The notes: a model not told the origin generated them from the sequence alone. A stretch of 64,000 bases of DNA from Gonocerus acuteangulatus (GCA_946811695.1 OX328125.1:94664260-94728259), one strand, 5' to 3'; counted from the first letter of the stretch, positions 1 through 11,085 are shown. A program made the numbers and translations.

Positions 1-45
1 TTCTAAGCTATACCCACTGCTCCATATAACCCTGTAATAGTTCTT

Positions 46-218
46 ATTTTTACGACACACCGACATCTGGGCCATTAGCGCCGACATCCATGTTGCAGCC
101 GGGAATTTTCTGAACGAGCCTTCAAACGAGAAAAATTGCTGCTGCCGTTGGTACTCGGAGGCGCCATCTCCCACATGAGGCTCTAAGACGTTAGCCACTA
201 GAACACGGGGAAAACCCC
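46..218 (-). mobile_element. tRNA-derived SINE, family A (copy 1)
   Basis: Read on the minus strand, a tRNA-like head (A-box-like TTCTAGTGGCTAACG) leads into a body and a tail with GGCGCTAATGGCCC and then GTCGTAAAAA. Other family A copies lie at 12389, 19777, 29142, 30551, 30739 and 48317. The B box is degraded here. This is a non-autonomous retroposon normally moved by a LINE enzyme; it encodes no protein. Confidence 0.8.
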
Positions 219-849
219 TGATAATTCTTCTTTTAAAAACTCACAGTTTTTGACAGAGTGTAGGGCAGATTTTCGACCCATATTTAGGAACCGGTTTACA
301 AGACTATTCTCAAGTTCCAGTTTGGCCTTATTTGAGAAAATGTTCCATTTGCCAGCCATTATTCTTTTCTAAATTCCATGGCTAATCATGTTTTCCTTGT
401 TAATTGATAGCTGTCCAGGCAACGAATGCTTAAAAACAGCTATAGGTGGAAATGTTTGGAACACAATTTTTGACTTCGTAACTTTTTTTGGGCTGGATAG
501 GAGGTGAGCATATCAAAATTCCTCGCCCGTAGCCTTTGTGCCGGGTGGGGGGGGAGGAGGGTTTAGAAAGTCCCATTTTTCGGGTTTTCACTTATAACTC
601 GGGAACCCTGCGTCCTAGCGACACGACTATTCTATAACAAATGAAAGCTGATTCAATTTCCTACAAGTTCTATTCAATAAAGGTTTTCGAGATATCTTTA
701 GTTTTCGAAGTATTCGAACTATATAAATATTTTTTTTCAAGAATGTGAGGAATTCAACTTCGGTGAAGAGAACTTTATTGTTGACAGAGGCTTGGAATCT
801 TCACCTGTTAGTTGATCATTCGAAATTTACTCGTGGATTTGTGTGTGAG

Positions 850-850
<1 letters not shown>
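219..850. other. No recognised feature
   Basis: Moderately AT-rich sequence with a G run near 550. No open frame with recognisable motifs, terminal repeats or tandem structure was seen. Confidence 0.5.
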
Positions 851-905
<55 letters not shown>

Positions 906-930
906 TATAATATTTTTATGAAATGAATTA

Positions 931-974
<44 letters not shown>
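851..974. repeat. Two (TA)n microsatellites
   Basis: Near-pure TA runs at about 851-902 and 934-974, separated by 30 bp. Short frames across them are repeat artefacts. Confidence 0.95.
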
Positions 975-977
<3 letters not shown>

Positions 978-1291
978 TGATGTTATTTTTCGTCGCTTGG
1001 ATAGTATTTTTAGATGGAACGGCATTTTTCTCCAGCGGTGGTACTCCTCCTCACTTCTTCCCGGAATATTTCGATGGATTCATCTCCATCTTCTTCAGCC
1101 AGGTACTTGTTTCTTCCTCGGTAGGACCGAGGAAGAAACAAGTACCAAAGCACAATTGCAATTTTCTGTTCCAAGCGTAGGACAACTGAGAAATCCATTT
1201 TCTTGGAAATATAATTGTACATTACTTAACTAATTCAATTGATTTACTAATGTTTGACAAAAAGACAAAACACTGTCTTTTTTTGAACACA

Positions 1292-1869
1292 AGTACTGCT
1301 TACATAATAGATATAGGTACTAACAAAACTGCAAGAAGCCGAATTTCACAAACTTGCTACAGTTGACTGAAAATTATTTAATTCTTATAGTTTAGACTTA
1401 TATCCGTGAAAATATATTCAGCTGTATATACATCCCAGAAGGTAAAACAAAATTCAGTCTTTCCACAAAATTTCTTTATTTTGCACTGGGCCTTACAACA
1501 CAAATGTGCCATCATCAGGTGCTAAGAACAAAATAGAAACATGCATTAATATTATTGGCGTCAAACAGGTTTATAGTACATTACAAGGACACTATATAAT
1601 TAGAATTTACAAAGCTATTTTTTGTTAGTACCTGATGATGGTACATTTGTGTTGTAAGGTCTAGTGCAAAATAAAGAAATTTTGTGGGAAGACTGAATTT
1701 TGTTTTATCTTCTGGCATATATATATATATATATATAGCTTAATATATTTTCACGGATATAAGTCTAAACTATAAGAATTAAATAATTTTCAGTCAACTG
1801 TAACAAGTATGTAGAATTCGGTTTCTTGAAATTTTGTTTGTATCTATATCTATTAAGTAAGCAGTACTG
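1292..1869. repeat. Long inverted repeat, about 236-bp arms
   Basis: The left arm (about 1292-1527) is matched in reverse complement by 1627-1869, around a spacer of about 100 bp. The right arm carries a short TA expansion. Matched blocks include AGTACTGCTTAC at the outer ends and GCACCTGATGATGG at the inner ends. A third partial copy of the AAGACTGAATTTTGTTT block lies at 1888-1926. It looks like a foldback element or two ends of one element in opposite orientation. The inner part carries CTGATGA and AATAAA, like the hammerhead-type loci elsewhere, but the second core reads GTAAG instead of GAAAC. Confidence 0.85.
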
Positions 1870-1956
1870 GGACTGGGGGGGGGGGTAAGACATTTTGTGG
1901 GAAGACTGAATTTTGTTTACCTTCTGGAGTTAAGCAACCCTACTACCGGAAAACAT

Positions 1957-1960
<4 letters not shown>

Positions 1961-1999
<39 letters not shown>
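1961..1999. repeat. (TA)n microsatellite
   Basis: Pure TA run of about 39 bp. Confidence 0.95.
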
Positions 2000-2001
<2 letters not shown>

Positions 2002-2154
2002 AGACGGTGTTTTTCCCTGCTGGGAATGATATTTTCTTGAAGGAAAAGCTTCAATCTCCAGCAGTGACACCGCTTGAGATATATATTAAAAAAAAAGGCA
2101 CACCTTCTTCGCCTTAATATTATTAGGCTGTAAGTTTTAGTTTATCGTGTTTTT

Positions 2155-2195
2155 GGCTCCTGAAGAGGCACCTCAGGTGTGAAACATGTAGAGCA
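2155..2195 (+). ncRNA. Hammerhead-ribozyme-like motif (type I layout)
   Basis: In order: GGCTC (stem I 5' side), CTGAAGA (core, N7 = A), one unpaired G, GCACC-TCA-GGTGT (stem II), GAAA, a minimal stem III (A-C / G-U around AT), cleavage triplet GTA, then GAGC, which pairs with GCTC to close stem I. This is the conserved order of a type I hammerhead with the very short stem III known from Penelope-like elements and retrozymes. ACAAATAAAAG follows about 10 nt later. The unpaired purine before stem II is atypical. Self-cleavage is inferred, not shown. Confidence 0.6.
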
Positions 2196-2260
2196 AGTAC
2201 AAATAAAAGAATTGACTTTGTTAATTCTTTTTTATTGACCTTCCGCCTGAAAAATATTGG
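2196..2260 (+). repeat. 3' flank shared with the 6.5-kb locus
   Basis: The motif ATTGACCTTCCGCCTG at about 2236 recurs as ATTGACTTTCCGCCTG near 6531, at the same place relative to a hammerhead-like core and AATAAA. The two loci therefore look like copies of one element 3' end. Confidence 0.6.
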
Positions 2261-2279
2261 ATTTAAGAAGAAGATTGGG

Positions 2280-2283
<4 letters not shown>

Positions 2284-2342
<59 letters not shown>
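2284..2342. repeat. (TA)n microsatellite
   Basis: Pure TA run of about 59 bp. Confidence 0.95.
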
Positions 2343-2347
<5 letters not shown>

Positions 2348-2599
2348 AAACCAACGATGACCGATCAGAGACGAGGAAACTGCTGTATAAGGAAAGGGTT
2401 ACGCAATTGCTAATAAGCAGCTCTTGTTGACTTGATCCAAGGACACGAGGTGTTGGATCGCAAAACGAACGGCTGAAGGCGTGGATTGCGTAAACGCAGA
2501 GGGCAAGGCCGCTCTTGCGAAGAATGTCCCCGCTAGCCAGTGACTCAACATCCAATATCCCGGGAGATTTTTTTTTTAAGAATACCGTGAACTGGCCGG

Positions 2600-3840
2600 T
2601 AGAATTCCACTACAAAAGAGCAGACAAATTGGATTAAAGCAAGCAAAGGTCAGAGACTCCGAAGGGATTGCGAGATCGGACGATAACAACAGGGAAATTG
2701 AATGTATGTTAGAACGTGCATAACTTATATACACTCGGGTAATTAAAAAATTGGATGTAATAATAACCTGGAATTACATATAATAAACGACAATTATACA
2801 TAATAGCTAGCAGTTTAAGTAAAAAAATATAATTCATGTCTTAATTAATATTCACTTCTAAATAATATATTTACATCCAAGGTTTCCCGTTGTATCACCA
2901 ACGAACCTGGGGAACAATCAGAACTTTTAGCTGAGGCATTCCAATCTAAAGTCCTTCGAATAATAATTAATGCTTCTTTCAACGTTTCCAATAAACCCTT
3001 CATAATGACCTTAACATCCTTTTCGTTCAAGAACTAAAAAATCTCGTTTCCTCACTTTTCATTGGAAATAATCGTTCCATCTCAATCCCAGAGCTCAAAC
3101 GATTCCCTCCTGTAACCACGCAAAAAAATCCCCCTTGGGAGCTCAGGAGTTATTCCCACTCTGATCAGTTATCACAAAAATGGGTTATACATTTTTGATT
3201 TTCATTTTTATTTTTTCTTGTCAGAGAATTATTATTTACATTAGCCACACTTGGATACTGATCTCTATTAACACAGCTCTGCAAAAACGCTTTGTTTTTA
3301 GCTGCTACATGGAATCTTTTATCTGAAATAAGGCGTTTTGGTGTGCTGTGTTCCAAATAACCGCTATTTTTTCCCATCACTTAGAGTTTTCTTGTGTAGA
3401 AAGAAATCATTCTTATTATCCATGCAGATCCTTGTAATTTACCGGTGACAAAGAAATTAATTTTACCTTTATTTTACTTCAACCTTTTACTTTTGTCCAC
3501 TTATAAATGACAATGATTTTTGGGATTTTTTTTATGGGTTACAATCCTTAAAAAAACCGTTATCTCTAGTAATTGTTTATAAAAAATGTTACTTTAAAAA
3601 AGGGCTTTCTACATTTCAAGATTAATATCTGTCACTATAATTTTGTAGGCAGGTTTAAATAGAGGAAGCATACCAATAACTCAGTTATTTACTCTAACAG
3701 AAACTTAGTTACCTACATGCGGCGGAAAAACACAATTAATCCAGTAGCAAATATTTTATTTTCCGATGTAAAAGCCTAACTCCATTTTAGAGCCTCCTCT
3801 GGACCTTATTAAAAAAAAAAAAAAAATATTTTTATTTATA
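2600..3840. other. No recognised feature
   Basis: AT-rich, with poly-A at about 3810-3826. Frames here are short and without motifs. Confidence 0.5.
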
Positions 3841-3845
3841 ATCAC

Positions 3846-3885
3846 TCTTGAGGAGGCGCCGAAACATGACCAGCAGGAAATAAAT
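3846..3885 (+). ncRNA. Degenerate hammerhead-like core
   Basis: CTC, TTGAGGA, GGCGCC, then GAAACATGA and GGAAATAAATG. It matches the locus at 2155-2195 in the GAAACATG block and nearby AATAAA. C3 of the first core has become T and stem II has no loop, so it is probably inactive. Confidence 0.35.
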
Positions 3886-4070
3886 GATTTGAGGCTGGAT
3901 TGATTTTTTTTATTATTAATCTTTCGCCACATTTAAGTAATTTTATTAATATTTTCTTTCACAATAAAAATAATTAAATAGAAATATATCTGATCTTTGC
4001 TTTGGACGGATTTGCAACATCTTCGCAAAATTATCCAATTTCTTCAGCCACCACAGACTTCACTAAAAAG

Positions 4071-4819
4071 TAATTGCGAATACCACATCCAGTAACTTGT
4101 GAAGTATCTGTAGTGATTATAACAGTGATTCAGCGCATGCGCATAACTCATTAGCTTTTTCTTTTGGCTTTCCGTATGGGTAATTCTATTGGTTGTTTCA
4201 GGTAGTGAAGTAACCTTTAACTCTCAAGTCAATCCAACTCGCAAAAATTAATAGAATTCTAATAATTTTAGCGAATTGGATTGACTAGAGTTTTATATCT
4301 TCTTGAGCGAGCGTAGCGAGCGGAAGCGCGTAGCATGTATGCCCACAATGCGAAATAAACATAAAACTATGTTATAGAACCTCCGGACAAATAAATCGGC
4401 GAGGAGGCCCCTAAACTTCACAATTACCATTGATTTTTATAAGATTTATTAATTTTATTAATAAATATTGCTTGCTGATATATATTCCGCTTATTTTCAT
4501 TTTTTCTTTACAAGCCTAAAAGTATTACAAATACAAGTTATCTATGGGTTAGTTAGAAACCATATTTTATAAGTATAGTAGTCAAAGAAAGTTACTTTTA
4601 GTAGTGATTGCAGTGATTTAAAATACTTTTCATTACAATATTAACTTTTGATTACTATATTTATAAAATATGGTTTCTAACCTTAGATAACATGTACGGA
4701 AGGAATAGATAACCTGCAAGGAACCTTTAAGCTAATCAGTAAGTACCAAAATCACTTTTTAAAATCACTACAGATACTTCAAAGTAACTAGATGTGCAAC
4801 ATCTTCGCAAACAGACCCA
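4071..4819. mobile_element. Palindromic MITE/foldback element, copy A
   Basis: About 750 bp whose halves are reverse complements. The ends carry CCACATCCAGTAACTT and its complement next to TTCGCAAACAGACCCA. The same element recurs at 40670-41380, and an end fragment lies at 6304-6352. A related sequence of about 95 bp (CTGATCTTTGCTTTGGA and flank) occurs on both sides, at 3975-4070 and 4828-4925. No coding capacity; superfamily not assigned. Confidence 0.75.
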
Positions 4820-4949
4820 CATAATTAAATATAAATTATGTCTGATCTTTGCTTTGGATAGATTTTCGTCTTTATGATCATTCGTTCGCAAAAATTCTCC
4901 ATTTTTTTCAGATATCACAGATTTCTTTTTAAATTTACCTACATTTTTG

Positions 4950-5168
4950 ACAATTCCTTGAGAGTTGCTGTGTTTCGAGAGTGCATGTGCAAGAGTGGGT
5001 TACGACCTTGACCTAGCCACCTAGTTGAGGGTTGTTGAAGGTCAGGAGGGGTGTGCAGCTGCAGTTTAGGACTCCCCCCTCCCCTTGTTCTGTCAGCCAA
5101 TAGGAAAGCACTATTCGTCCCTCCCTAACCTAGTACAATCCGGGCCCTTGTGACCTCCATCCTATGCA
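4950..5168 (+). promoter_or_regulatory. GC-richer segment with CCAAT box
   Basis: Composition rises well above the flanks. CAGCCAATAGGAA sits about 70 bp before the ATG at 5169. It could be a retroelement promoter or chance; no TATA or initiator motif was identified. Confidence 0.25.
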
Positions 5169-5309
5169 ATGGCCGACTTGTGGCACTGCCTTATTTTTAA
5201 TGGTGTCCTTCTCATAGCCCTTGTTATCTCAATCCTAGTAAAAAATGCAATAAATTCTATAATCTTATATCAAACTATCAAATCAAAGGATTCCAGTATT
5301 ATAAAATGA
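5169..5309 (+). CDS. Small ORF, 46 aa, one hydrophobic segment
   Basis: ATG to TGA. Residues about 9-24 are hydrophobic (LIFNGVLLIALVISILV). The TGA is in the same frame as the LINE ORF2 tail that follows, so this may be only the upstream part of a broken retrotransposon ORF. No homologue is recognised. Confidence 0.25.
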   Translation: MADLWHCLIFNGVLLIALVISILVKNAINSIILYQTIKSKDSSIIK

Positions 5310-5321
5310 TCATGGATCTTT

Positions 5322-5729
5322 TTGTCCAGCTTCAATATTTCCAGCCCAGAGCCCTATTTGATGTATAGAACAAACATAAATAAGCTAACAGGAGTAAGTC
5401 AGTTGAGAGTTGCAAGTCCCGAATTTATTAAGCTCTTTACGAAAAACAAAAATTTCTTCTTAAAAGCTCAGGAAACCTGCACTTTTTGTAGCACAGTTAT
5501 CTCCAACAGCCTGTTCCACTTCCTTCTCTACTGTGAAAATCTAACAGAAAACAGACACAAATATTTAAGATCATTTCTTTCTGCGCCAAGTGATGTATAC
5601 AAAATACAAGAGATACTTCAAATAGATAACACCGACAAACTCAACAAGATCTACTGCTTCATAATGTCAGCATGCAATGCACTGGATTCTTTAAACAATG
5701 ATGATACACTTACCAATCAAGTTCTATGA
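5322..5729 (+). pseudogene. Non-LTR retrotransposon ORF2, C-terminal end
   Basis: About 135 codons ending in TGA. A Cys/His cluster of the kind closing LINE ORF2 proteins is visible (CTFCS then HFLLYC, residues about 53-71), preceded by a basic YRTNINKLTG stretch. The reverse-transcriptase core is absent, so this is a 5'-truncated copy. A pyrimidine-rich 3' region follows to ATTCTATTCTATTC at about 6290-6303, a short-repeat LINE tail like those of CR1-type elements. The clade is inferred, not certain. Confidence 0.55.
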
Positions 5730-6303
5730 CTATTGCCAGTTCAATTGCTTTTTTTTTTTGTTTTTGTTGTTTTTTTTTTAATTTTTTTTCTTCTACTTTT
5801 CATAAAGGTTTTTTTTTCTTTTTTTTTTTTTTTTTGCTTTGTTCATTTATGTTATTATTCTTATTTCTTGTGGTTTTATTGAAAATGTAAAGATAAATAA
5901 TTTGAAACGCAATGAAGTAGTATCATTATTTAGTTCTTTTTGTTTTTTGTTTTTTATTACAAGTCATTGTAGAGTTATGATTAACCGGACTCATGTGGGT
6001 GAAAAGTTATTTTTATTTATATATAATTATGGAATCTCCTTCAAGAGAAACTTTAAAAAAACTTTATTCGTAAACTCACAAACAAAAAATAGTACATAGA
6101 ATATATCTAGAAGTAGGCAAGTGACGGGCGCGGACTGCTGGAGGATAGTGGAGCTGGAGGGGGTATAGGTGGAGTGCTTTATATAGACGGATAGAGGTAT
6201 GTGCTGACTGGACAAGAGATATGATGTATGTAGTCCCATAACTTATGTATGATTTGTACAAGATTTTAAATATTTAACAAATAAAAATTGTATTCTATTC
6301 TAT
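5730..6303 (+). mobile_element. 3' region and ATTCT-repeat tail of truncated LINE
   Basis: T-rich untranslated stretch after the ORF2 tail, ending in about three ATTCT units. No separate feature was seen inside. Confidence 0.45.
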
Positions 6304-6352
6304 TCATGGGTCTTTTTGTGAAGATCACATCCAGTTACTTTGAAGTATCTGA
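6304..6352 (+). repeat. End fragment of the palindromic MITE
   Basis: TGGGTCTTTTTGTGAAGAT followed by CACATCCAGTTACTTTGAAG matches the terminal repeat of the elements at 4071-4819 and 40670-41380. Confidence 0.7.
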
Positions 6353-6454
6353 ACGGGCTATAGCAGCCTCTTAAATAGCGAAAATCTGTTCACAGGAAAA
6401 CCTTCTCCTGCAAAGATCTGGTTCTCCTTCCTAAAATCATGCTGTAGTTTTAGC

Positions 6455-6546
6455 TTAGTGAGTTCATCACTCGTGGAGAGGTTTGAAATATGTGAAACCG
6501 AATTGAGAAAATAAATTATAATAAATTTTCATTGACTTTCCGCCTG
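6455..6546 (+). repeat. Decayed copy of the 2.2-kb hammerhead-type element
   Basis: CTC, GTGGAGAG, a shortened stem II, GAAATATGTG, then AAATAAATTAT and ATTGACTTTCCGCCTG. Order and flanks match 2120-2250, but the core has lost key residues. Confidence 0.4.
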
Positions 6547-6677
6547 GCGTATAGCGATTACGATGATCATAGAAAGATTTAACGCTTGGGAGATTAAAAT
6601 CACGACGCACTCCGATAGTACCGAACGATTTTACTTTTCAGAGCCAGTAGATCTCGAAAATAACGGTGTTTCGAAAT

Positions 6678-6790
6678 TGTATATATATATATATATATAC
6701 AGTTGTCTGTTTGCTCTGTAGCTGCACGAAAAATAGTCCGATTTTGAAAAAAGGTACACATATAAAAAATACTAAAAAAAATGAATAAAA
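6678..6790 (+). repeat. (TA)n plus dispersed repeat head
   Basis: A short TA run is followed by TAGCTGCACGAAAAATAGTC and GATTTTGAAAAAAGGTAC. Similar TA-plus-leader units occur at about 9409, 34014 and 61360. Confidence 0.5.
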
Positions 6791-7085
6791 AGATATAAAA
6801 TGTACAGAGAATAAAGTAAAATAAGTATTATTAGAATTGCAGTATCTAGCTACAGCTATCCAGGCCAAGGGTACTGCACTTATAATTATCTCTACTCATT
6901 GTCATAGTCCTCTTTTCATACTACTTTATATACTATAGTCTCTAGCTTTACTAGTATCTATCTATCGATTTAAGCTAGTTTTCTCCTTCCCTTTATAGGG
7001 AATCTCGAAATTCAGAAGATATGTCCACAATTCTAGCCCTATGGGTCAACAAAATACATATATATGGGTCAAATATATATATATA

Positions 7086-7430
7086 TAGCTGTTACTTGGC
7101 GTGCAACGCTACAACTACTTTCAGCATCTAGAAAAGCAAAAATAAGTTAGAAATTAAATAAATAATATTAGAATCAAATAAAGCAAATCTGTAACAGTTC
7201 GGGTTCACGGTTTGAACCAGTGACCACTGAGCTGTGAGTCCTAGACGACTGTGTGCCAAGTTTGGTCAAAATCGGTCAAGCAGTGAGAATTTTTATCAGG
7301 AACAGACAGATAAACAGTTGATAGACGATTTTGACCAGGCCTATGACATTCCCCGGATCAAGACCTACCTGTGTGCCAAGTGTGGTCTAAATCGGTCAAT
7401 ACAACAGAAAGACAAACACCTGATTTTTAT
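7086..7430 (-). repeat. Dispersed repeat, Helitron-like 3' end (family 2)
   Basis: Starts after TA repeats with AGCTGTTACTTGGCGTGC and matches 32264-32580 over about 300 bp (TCTAGAAAAGC, TGAGTCCTAGACGAC, CCAAGTTTGGTCAAAATCGG). On the minus strand the 32-kb copy ends in GGTAACGGCTAG before T, which fits a Helitron CTRR end, but no clean hairpin was found. Confidence 0.45.
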
Positions 7431-7434
7431 ATAA

Positions 7435-7438
<4 letters not shown>

Positions 7439-7485
<47 letters not shown>
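7439..7485. repeat. (TA)n microsatellite
   Basis: Pure TA run of about 47 bp. Confidence 0.95.
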
Positions 7486-7489
<4 letters not shown>

Positions 7490-8290
7490 TATGTACATAT
7501 GCTTGTGTAAAGAGCCGTATGCTTTTCGCTACTTTACTTATGATTTACGCCCAACATGTTTCTGTCATATTTTTGCAACTCTTCAGTGCCTATCTACAAG
7601 ATATCTTTTTGTACAGTGAAATAAAAAAGTTTTTTAAACATAAAAATTATTTGCTGCTCCTATACATGTATTAAAATAATGATAACATGTATGTACCCTT
7701 CATAAAACCTTTACAAAAACGTTGTCGGTCCTACTTCATTATATGGCGATAGGGGTTTGGAAATTGTTTCATAAGATTCCCTATTTCTTATTATGTACAA
7801 AACGTTACCTGGAGGCATAGTAACTTAAAAACGTTAGCGTTTAATTTAGCCCAAAAAAACTATTTTCGGTCGACAGGTTCTACTGGATAACGAACTTTAT
7901 CTTTCAAATTATAAAAAGTATTTTTGTGTTGTTATTTTTATATATATATAATTTAAACCGGATAAGCGGCTGACAGCCTCATTAGCGGGTTTCCTCCCTA
8001 TGGAGGAAAGGAGGATATGAGTTATTGCAAAACTGGATTCTTGTTATTATTAGTAAAATGAGCAAAAGTAAACAATATTAGGGTAATCCGTTACATTTTT
8101 AGCGCGTGAGTTAACATTGCCACTGGGAAATCAATTCCCAAGGTATGTTGGGCGTTTTTATTTAGCGGTGATGAAATGATAAATATTGTAGTTTGAGATA
8201 TTTGAATTGTGGACGATTCCACATTAAAGATGTACTTAAGGAAGCACTGATCCAAAATATAGAAACATAGGATGAATGGAATCATGTAGT
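7490..8290. other. No recognised feature
   Basis: AT-rich sequence with no motif-bearing frame or terminal repeats seen. Confidence 0.5.
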
Positions 8291-8296
8291 TTGGAA

Positions 8297-9012
8297 TTTC
8301 TTAGCTTAAAAGGCAATTTGCAAGCGACCTTTTTATTTAAGATATAAATTTCTTAGCTGAAAAGGCGATATGCAAGCGACCTTTTTATTTAAGATATAAA
8401 TTTCTTAGCTGAAAAGGCGACATGCAAGCCCCCTTTTTATTTAAGATATAATTTTCTTAGCTGAAAAGGCGATATGCAAGCGACCTTTCTATTTAAGATA
8501 TAAATTTCTTAGCTGAAAAGGCGATATGCAAGCGACCTTTTTATTGAAGATATAAATTTCTTAGCTGAAAAGGCGATATGCAAGCAACCTTTTTATTTAA
8601 GATATAAATTTCTTAGCTGAAAAAGCGATATGCAAGCAACCTTTTTATTTAAGATATAAATTTCTTAGCTGAAAAGGCGATATGCAAGCAACCTTTTTAT
8701 TTAAGATATAAATTTCTTAGCTGAAAAGGCGATATGCAAGCAACCTTTTTATTTAAGATATAAATTTCTTAGCTGAAAAGGCGATATGCAAGCAACCTTT
8801 TTATTTAAGATATAAATTTCTTAGCTGAAAAGGCGATATGCAAGCAACCTTTTTATTTAAGATATAAATTTCTTAGCTGAAAAGGCGATATGCAAGCAAC
8901 ATTTTTATTTAAGATATAAATTTCTTAGCTGAAAAGGCGATATGCAAGCAACCTTTTTATTTAAGATATAAATTTCTGAGCTGAAAAGGCGATATGCAAG
9001 CAACCTTTTTGA
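8297..9012. repeat. 52-bp minisatellite, about 14 copies
   Basis: Copies start at 8297, 8349, 8401 and every 52 bp to 8973; the last is truncated. The unit begins TTTCTTAGCTGAAAAGGCG and includes TATGCAAGC and ATTTAAGATATAAA. Early copies mostly read GCAAGCGACC and later ones GCAAGCAACC, so variants are clustered. Not CRISPR: there are no unique spacers. Confidence 0.97.
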
Positions 9013-9280
9013 ATAACATAGAGATTAGAGATATAAATCAGACATTTCTCTGGCACGATGCTCAGCCTGTCAGGAACATGTCGGGACTTATCTTCCTTTC
9101 CGTCTTGCTTGTAGGAGCGTATAATATGAGTACTCATTTCTTGGGTGTGGCGCGTCTGTTCATTTAGACTCTTCATAAAGTAGTTTATAAGACAATGCAT
9201 TTTGTTGTGAGGATTGTGTAATATAATGGGGTTTAACGCGTTTCCTTCCTCTCTCCAGGAGGTTGAACATTACACTAGAG

Positions 9281-9286
<6 letters not shown>

Positions 9287-9336
<50 letters not shown>

Positions 9337-9339
9337 CTA

Positions 9340-9374
<35 letters not shown>

Positions 9375-9408
9375 CTATATATATATATATATATAGATAT
9401 ATATATAC
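9287..9408. repeat. Interrupted (TA)n microsatellite
   Basis: About 120 bp of TA with scattered C interruptions (ACATA, TCTATA). Both strands read open as Y/I repeats, an artefact. Confidence 0.95.
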
Positions 9409-9800
9409 AACATACATTTGTCTCTTCACTCTCTAACTGCACGAAAATTTGTCTGCTTTTTATAAAATTTGGTACCAAAATACTTTCTCTAATTTGAAGT
9501 GTCCAGCTGGTACAACAGGCCTAAGTGCGAACTGTGATGCGGAGAATATCAGTCACTGTCAATTCTGAAAGTTGAAGTTCGTTAATCAGCAGAATCCTTC
9601 CATCGGATCACGTTTTTTTTTTTTTTTTTGGCGGAAATTCGCACGAATACAATCGTGTAACTGTTTTCGAGAAAAGTGGATTCAAATTGTTTTCCAGGAA
9701 AATAAATAATTTCGTTCAGAGCCTTCTGCTCAAATTCAGGAACATTAATATGCGTTAGGTCCACCCCAAAAACCTAAGTAATGTACTGTATAAAATAAAG
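9409..9800 (+). repeat. Dispersed repeat downstream of (TA)n
   Basis: ATTTGTCTCTTCACTCTC, AACTGCACGAAAAT and AAATTTGGTACCAAAA match the family seen near 6700 and 34040. GTTAATCAGCAGAATCC at about 9584 recurs near 14576 and 34131. A T run lies at about 9614-9631. No coding capacity seen. Confidence 0.45.
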
Positions 9801-10106
9801 TCTTCTTTTTCGTACATGACCACCGCGCATGCGCGTATGCCAGCCGACACTTTTTGTAATGTTTTTTTTTTTTTTGCAGTTTAGTCATCGCTAAAACATA
9901 TTTATGCTAAAGAAGGAGGAAATAGAAAGTATGATGATTTAGATTTAAGGTTTGTAATGAAGGAACCAAATTATGACGAAATAAAATCATATTAAAGCTA
10001 AATACAAATTGAACTAAGAGAATTTATGCCCATCCAAGCCCATGTTGTTTAGATAGAACCGGTGTATTCCAAATGCTTTGGCAATTTCCTGAAGTGTTAT
10101 TTTCTG

Positions 10107-10108
<2 letters not shown>

Positions 10109-10164
<56 letters not shown>

Positions 10165-10186
10165 TCTCTTCTAGAGAGACAGAGGA

Positions 10187-10236
<50 letters not shown>

Positions 10237-10263
10237 TATATATAATTGTTTTATTATTTTCTT

Positions 10264-10352
<89 letters not shown>
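10109..10352. repeat. Compound microsatellite (CT)n-(TA)n-(TG)n-(AG)n
   Basis: CT about 10109-10169, TA about 10190-10244, TG about 10266-10299, AG about 10300-10352. Four dinucleotide tracts abut almost directly. Predicted frames (LSLSLS, CVCVCV, RERERE) are artefacts. Confidence 0.97.
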
Positions 10353-10358
<6 letters not shown>

Positions 10359-10359
10359 G

Positions 10360-11083
10360 AGTGATCTAGTAGAGAGGGCGATGAACCAGGATGAGAGTGT
10401 GAAATACCAGGATCTGGGGGGTGGTCGATACGGGGTGCGGCCTTTACCACCCCCAGCCTGACTTTCCTCGTTCACTTCCACAGATTAGCTTTGTTCTTCC
10501 TTTTATGAATGGAAACAATTTTATTTTTATTTTAATTTAATTCTCTGATATCTTCCTGAGGGTAATGAAACATTTTAATTGAAATTGCATTCGGTTCATT
10601 TATGATAATTATATTACCAATTTTATTTACTTCAGAGTAGTGTGCATAATGAACGGAGTAATTTGTTTAAGTAAAATAAAGCATATTCCATTAAATGTAA
10701 ATTTAAATATAACTGATAGAGGGAAATTTTATATATTTTTTTGTTGTGTGTGTGCTGAATCCAAAAATGAGTGCCATTTTTGTCCATCACTCCCAGTTTT
10801 CTTACAAAAACTTTCTTTAGTCTGTATAATCCCCTTTTGCGCTCCACTAAACTATATTGTATTTTTTTTTTCATCCTTAAACCTCTTCTTTTTCAATCCT
10901 ATCTCACCCCCTTCTCCCCTATCGCTTCTCTTCCTTTTCCTATCATTCTTGGGAGAGATCTGACTTAATATGAAAATGAATAAACTTATGCAATTCATGA
11001 GATAGTTAACCTGGCTGCAATTACCGACTTTGAGGCTTAAAACTGAGTAATAATACTAGCGATAGGTATTTTATAATAATAAT

Positions 11084-11085
<2 letters not shown>
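10360..11085. other. No recognised feature
   Basis: A GC-richer patch at 10370-10470 is followed by AT-rich DNA; no motifs were found in the frames. Confidence 0.45.

Noticed and set aside
8297..9012. Regular repeat array as a possible CRISPR
   Set aside because: Whole 52-bp units repeat without unique spacers, and the genome is eukaryotic.
9214..9478. Y/I-rich ORFs on both strands
   Set aside because: Artefacts of the TA microsatellite.
10062..10481. LS, CV and RE dipeptide-repeat ORFs
   Set aside because: Products of the compound dinucleotide microsatellite in different frames.
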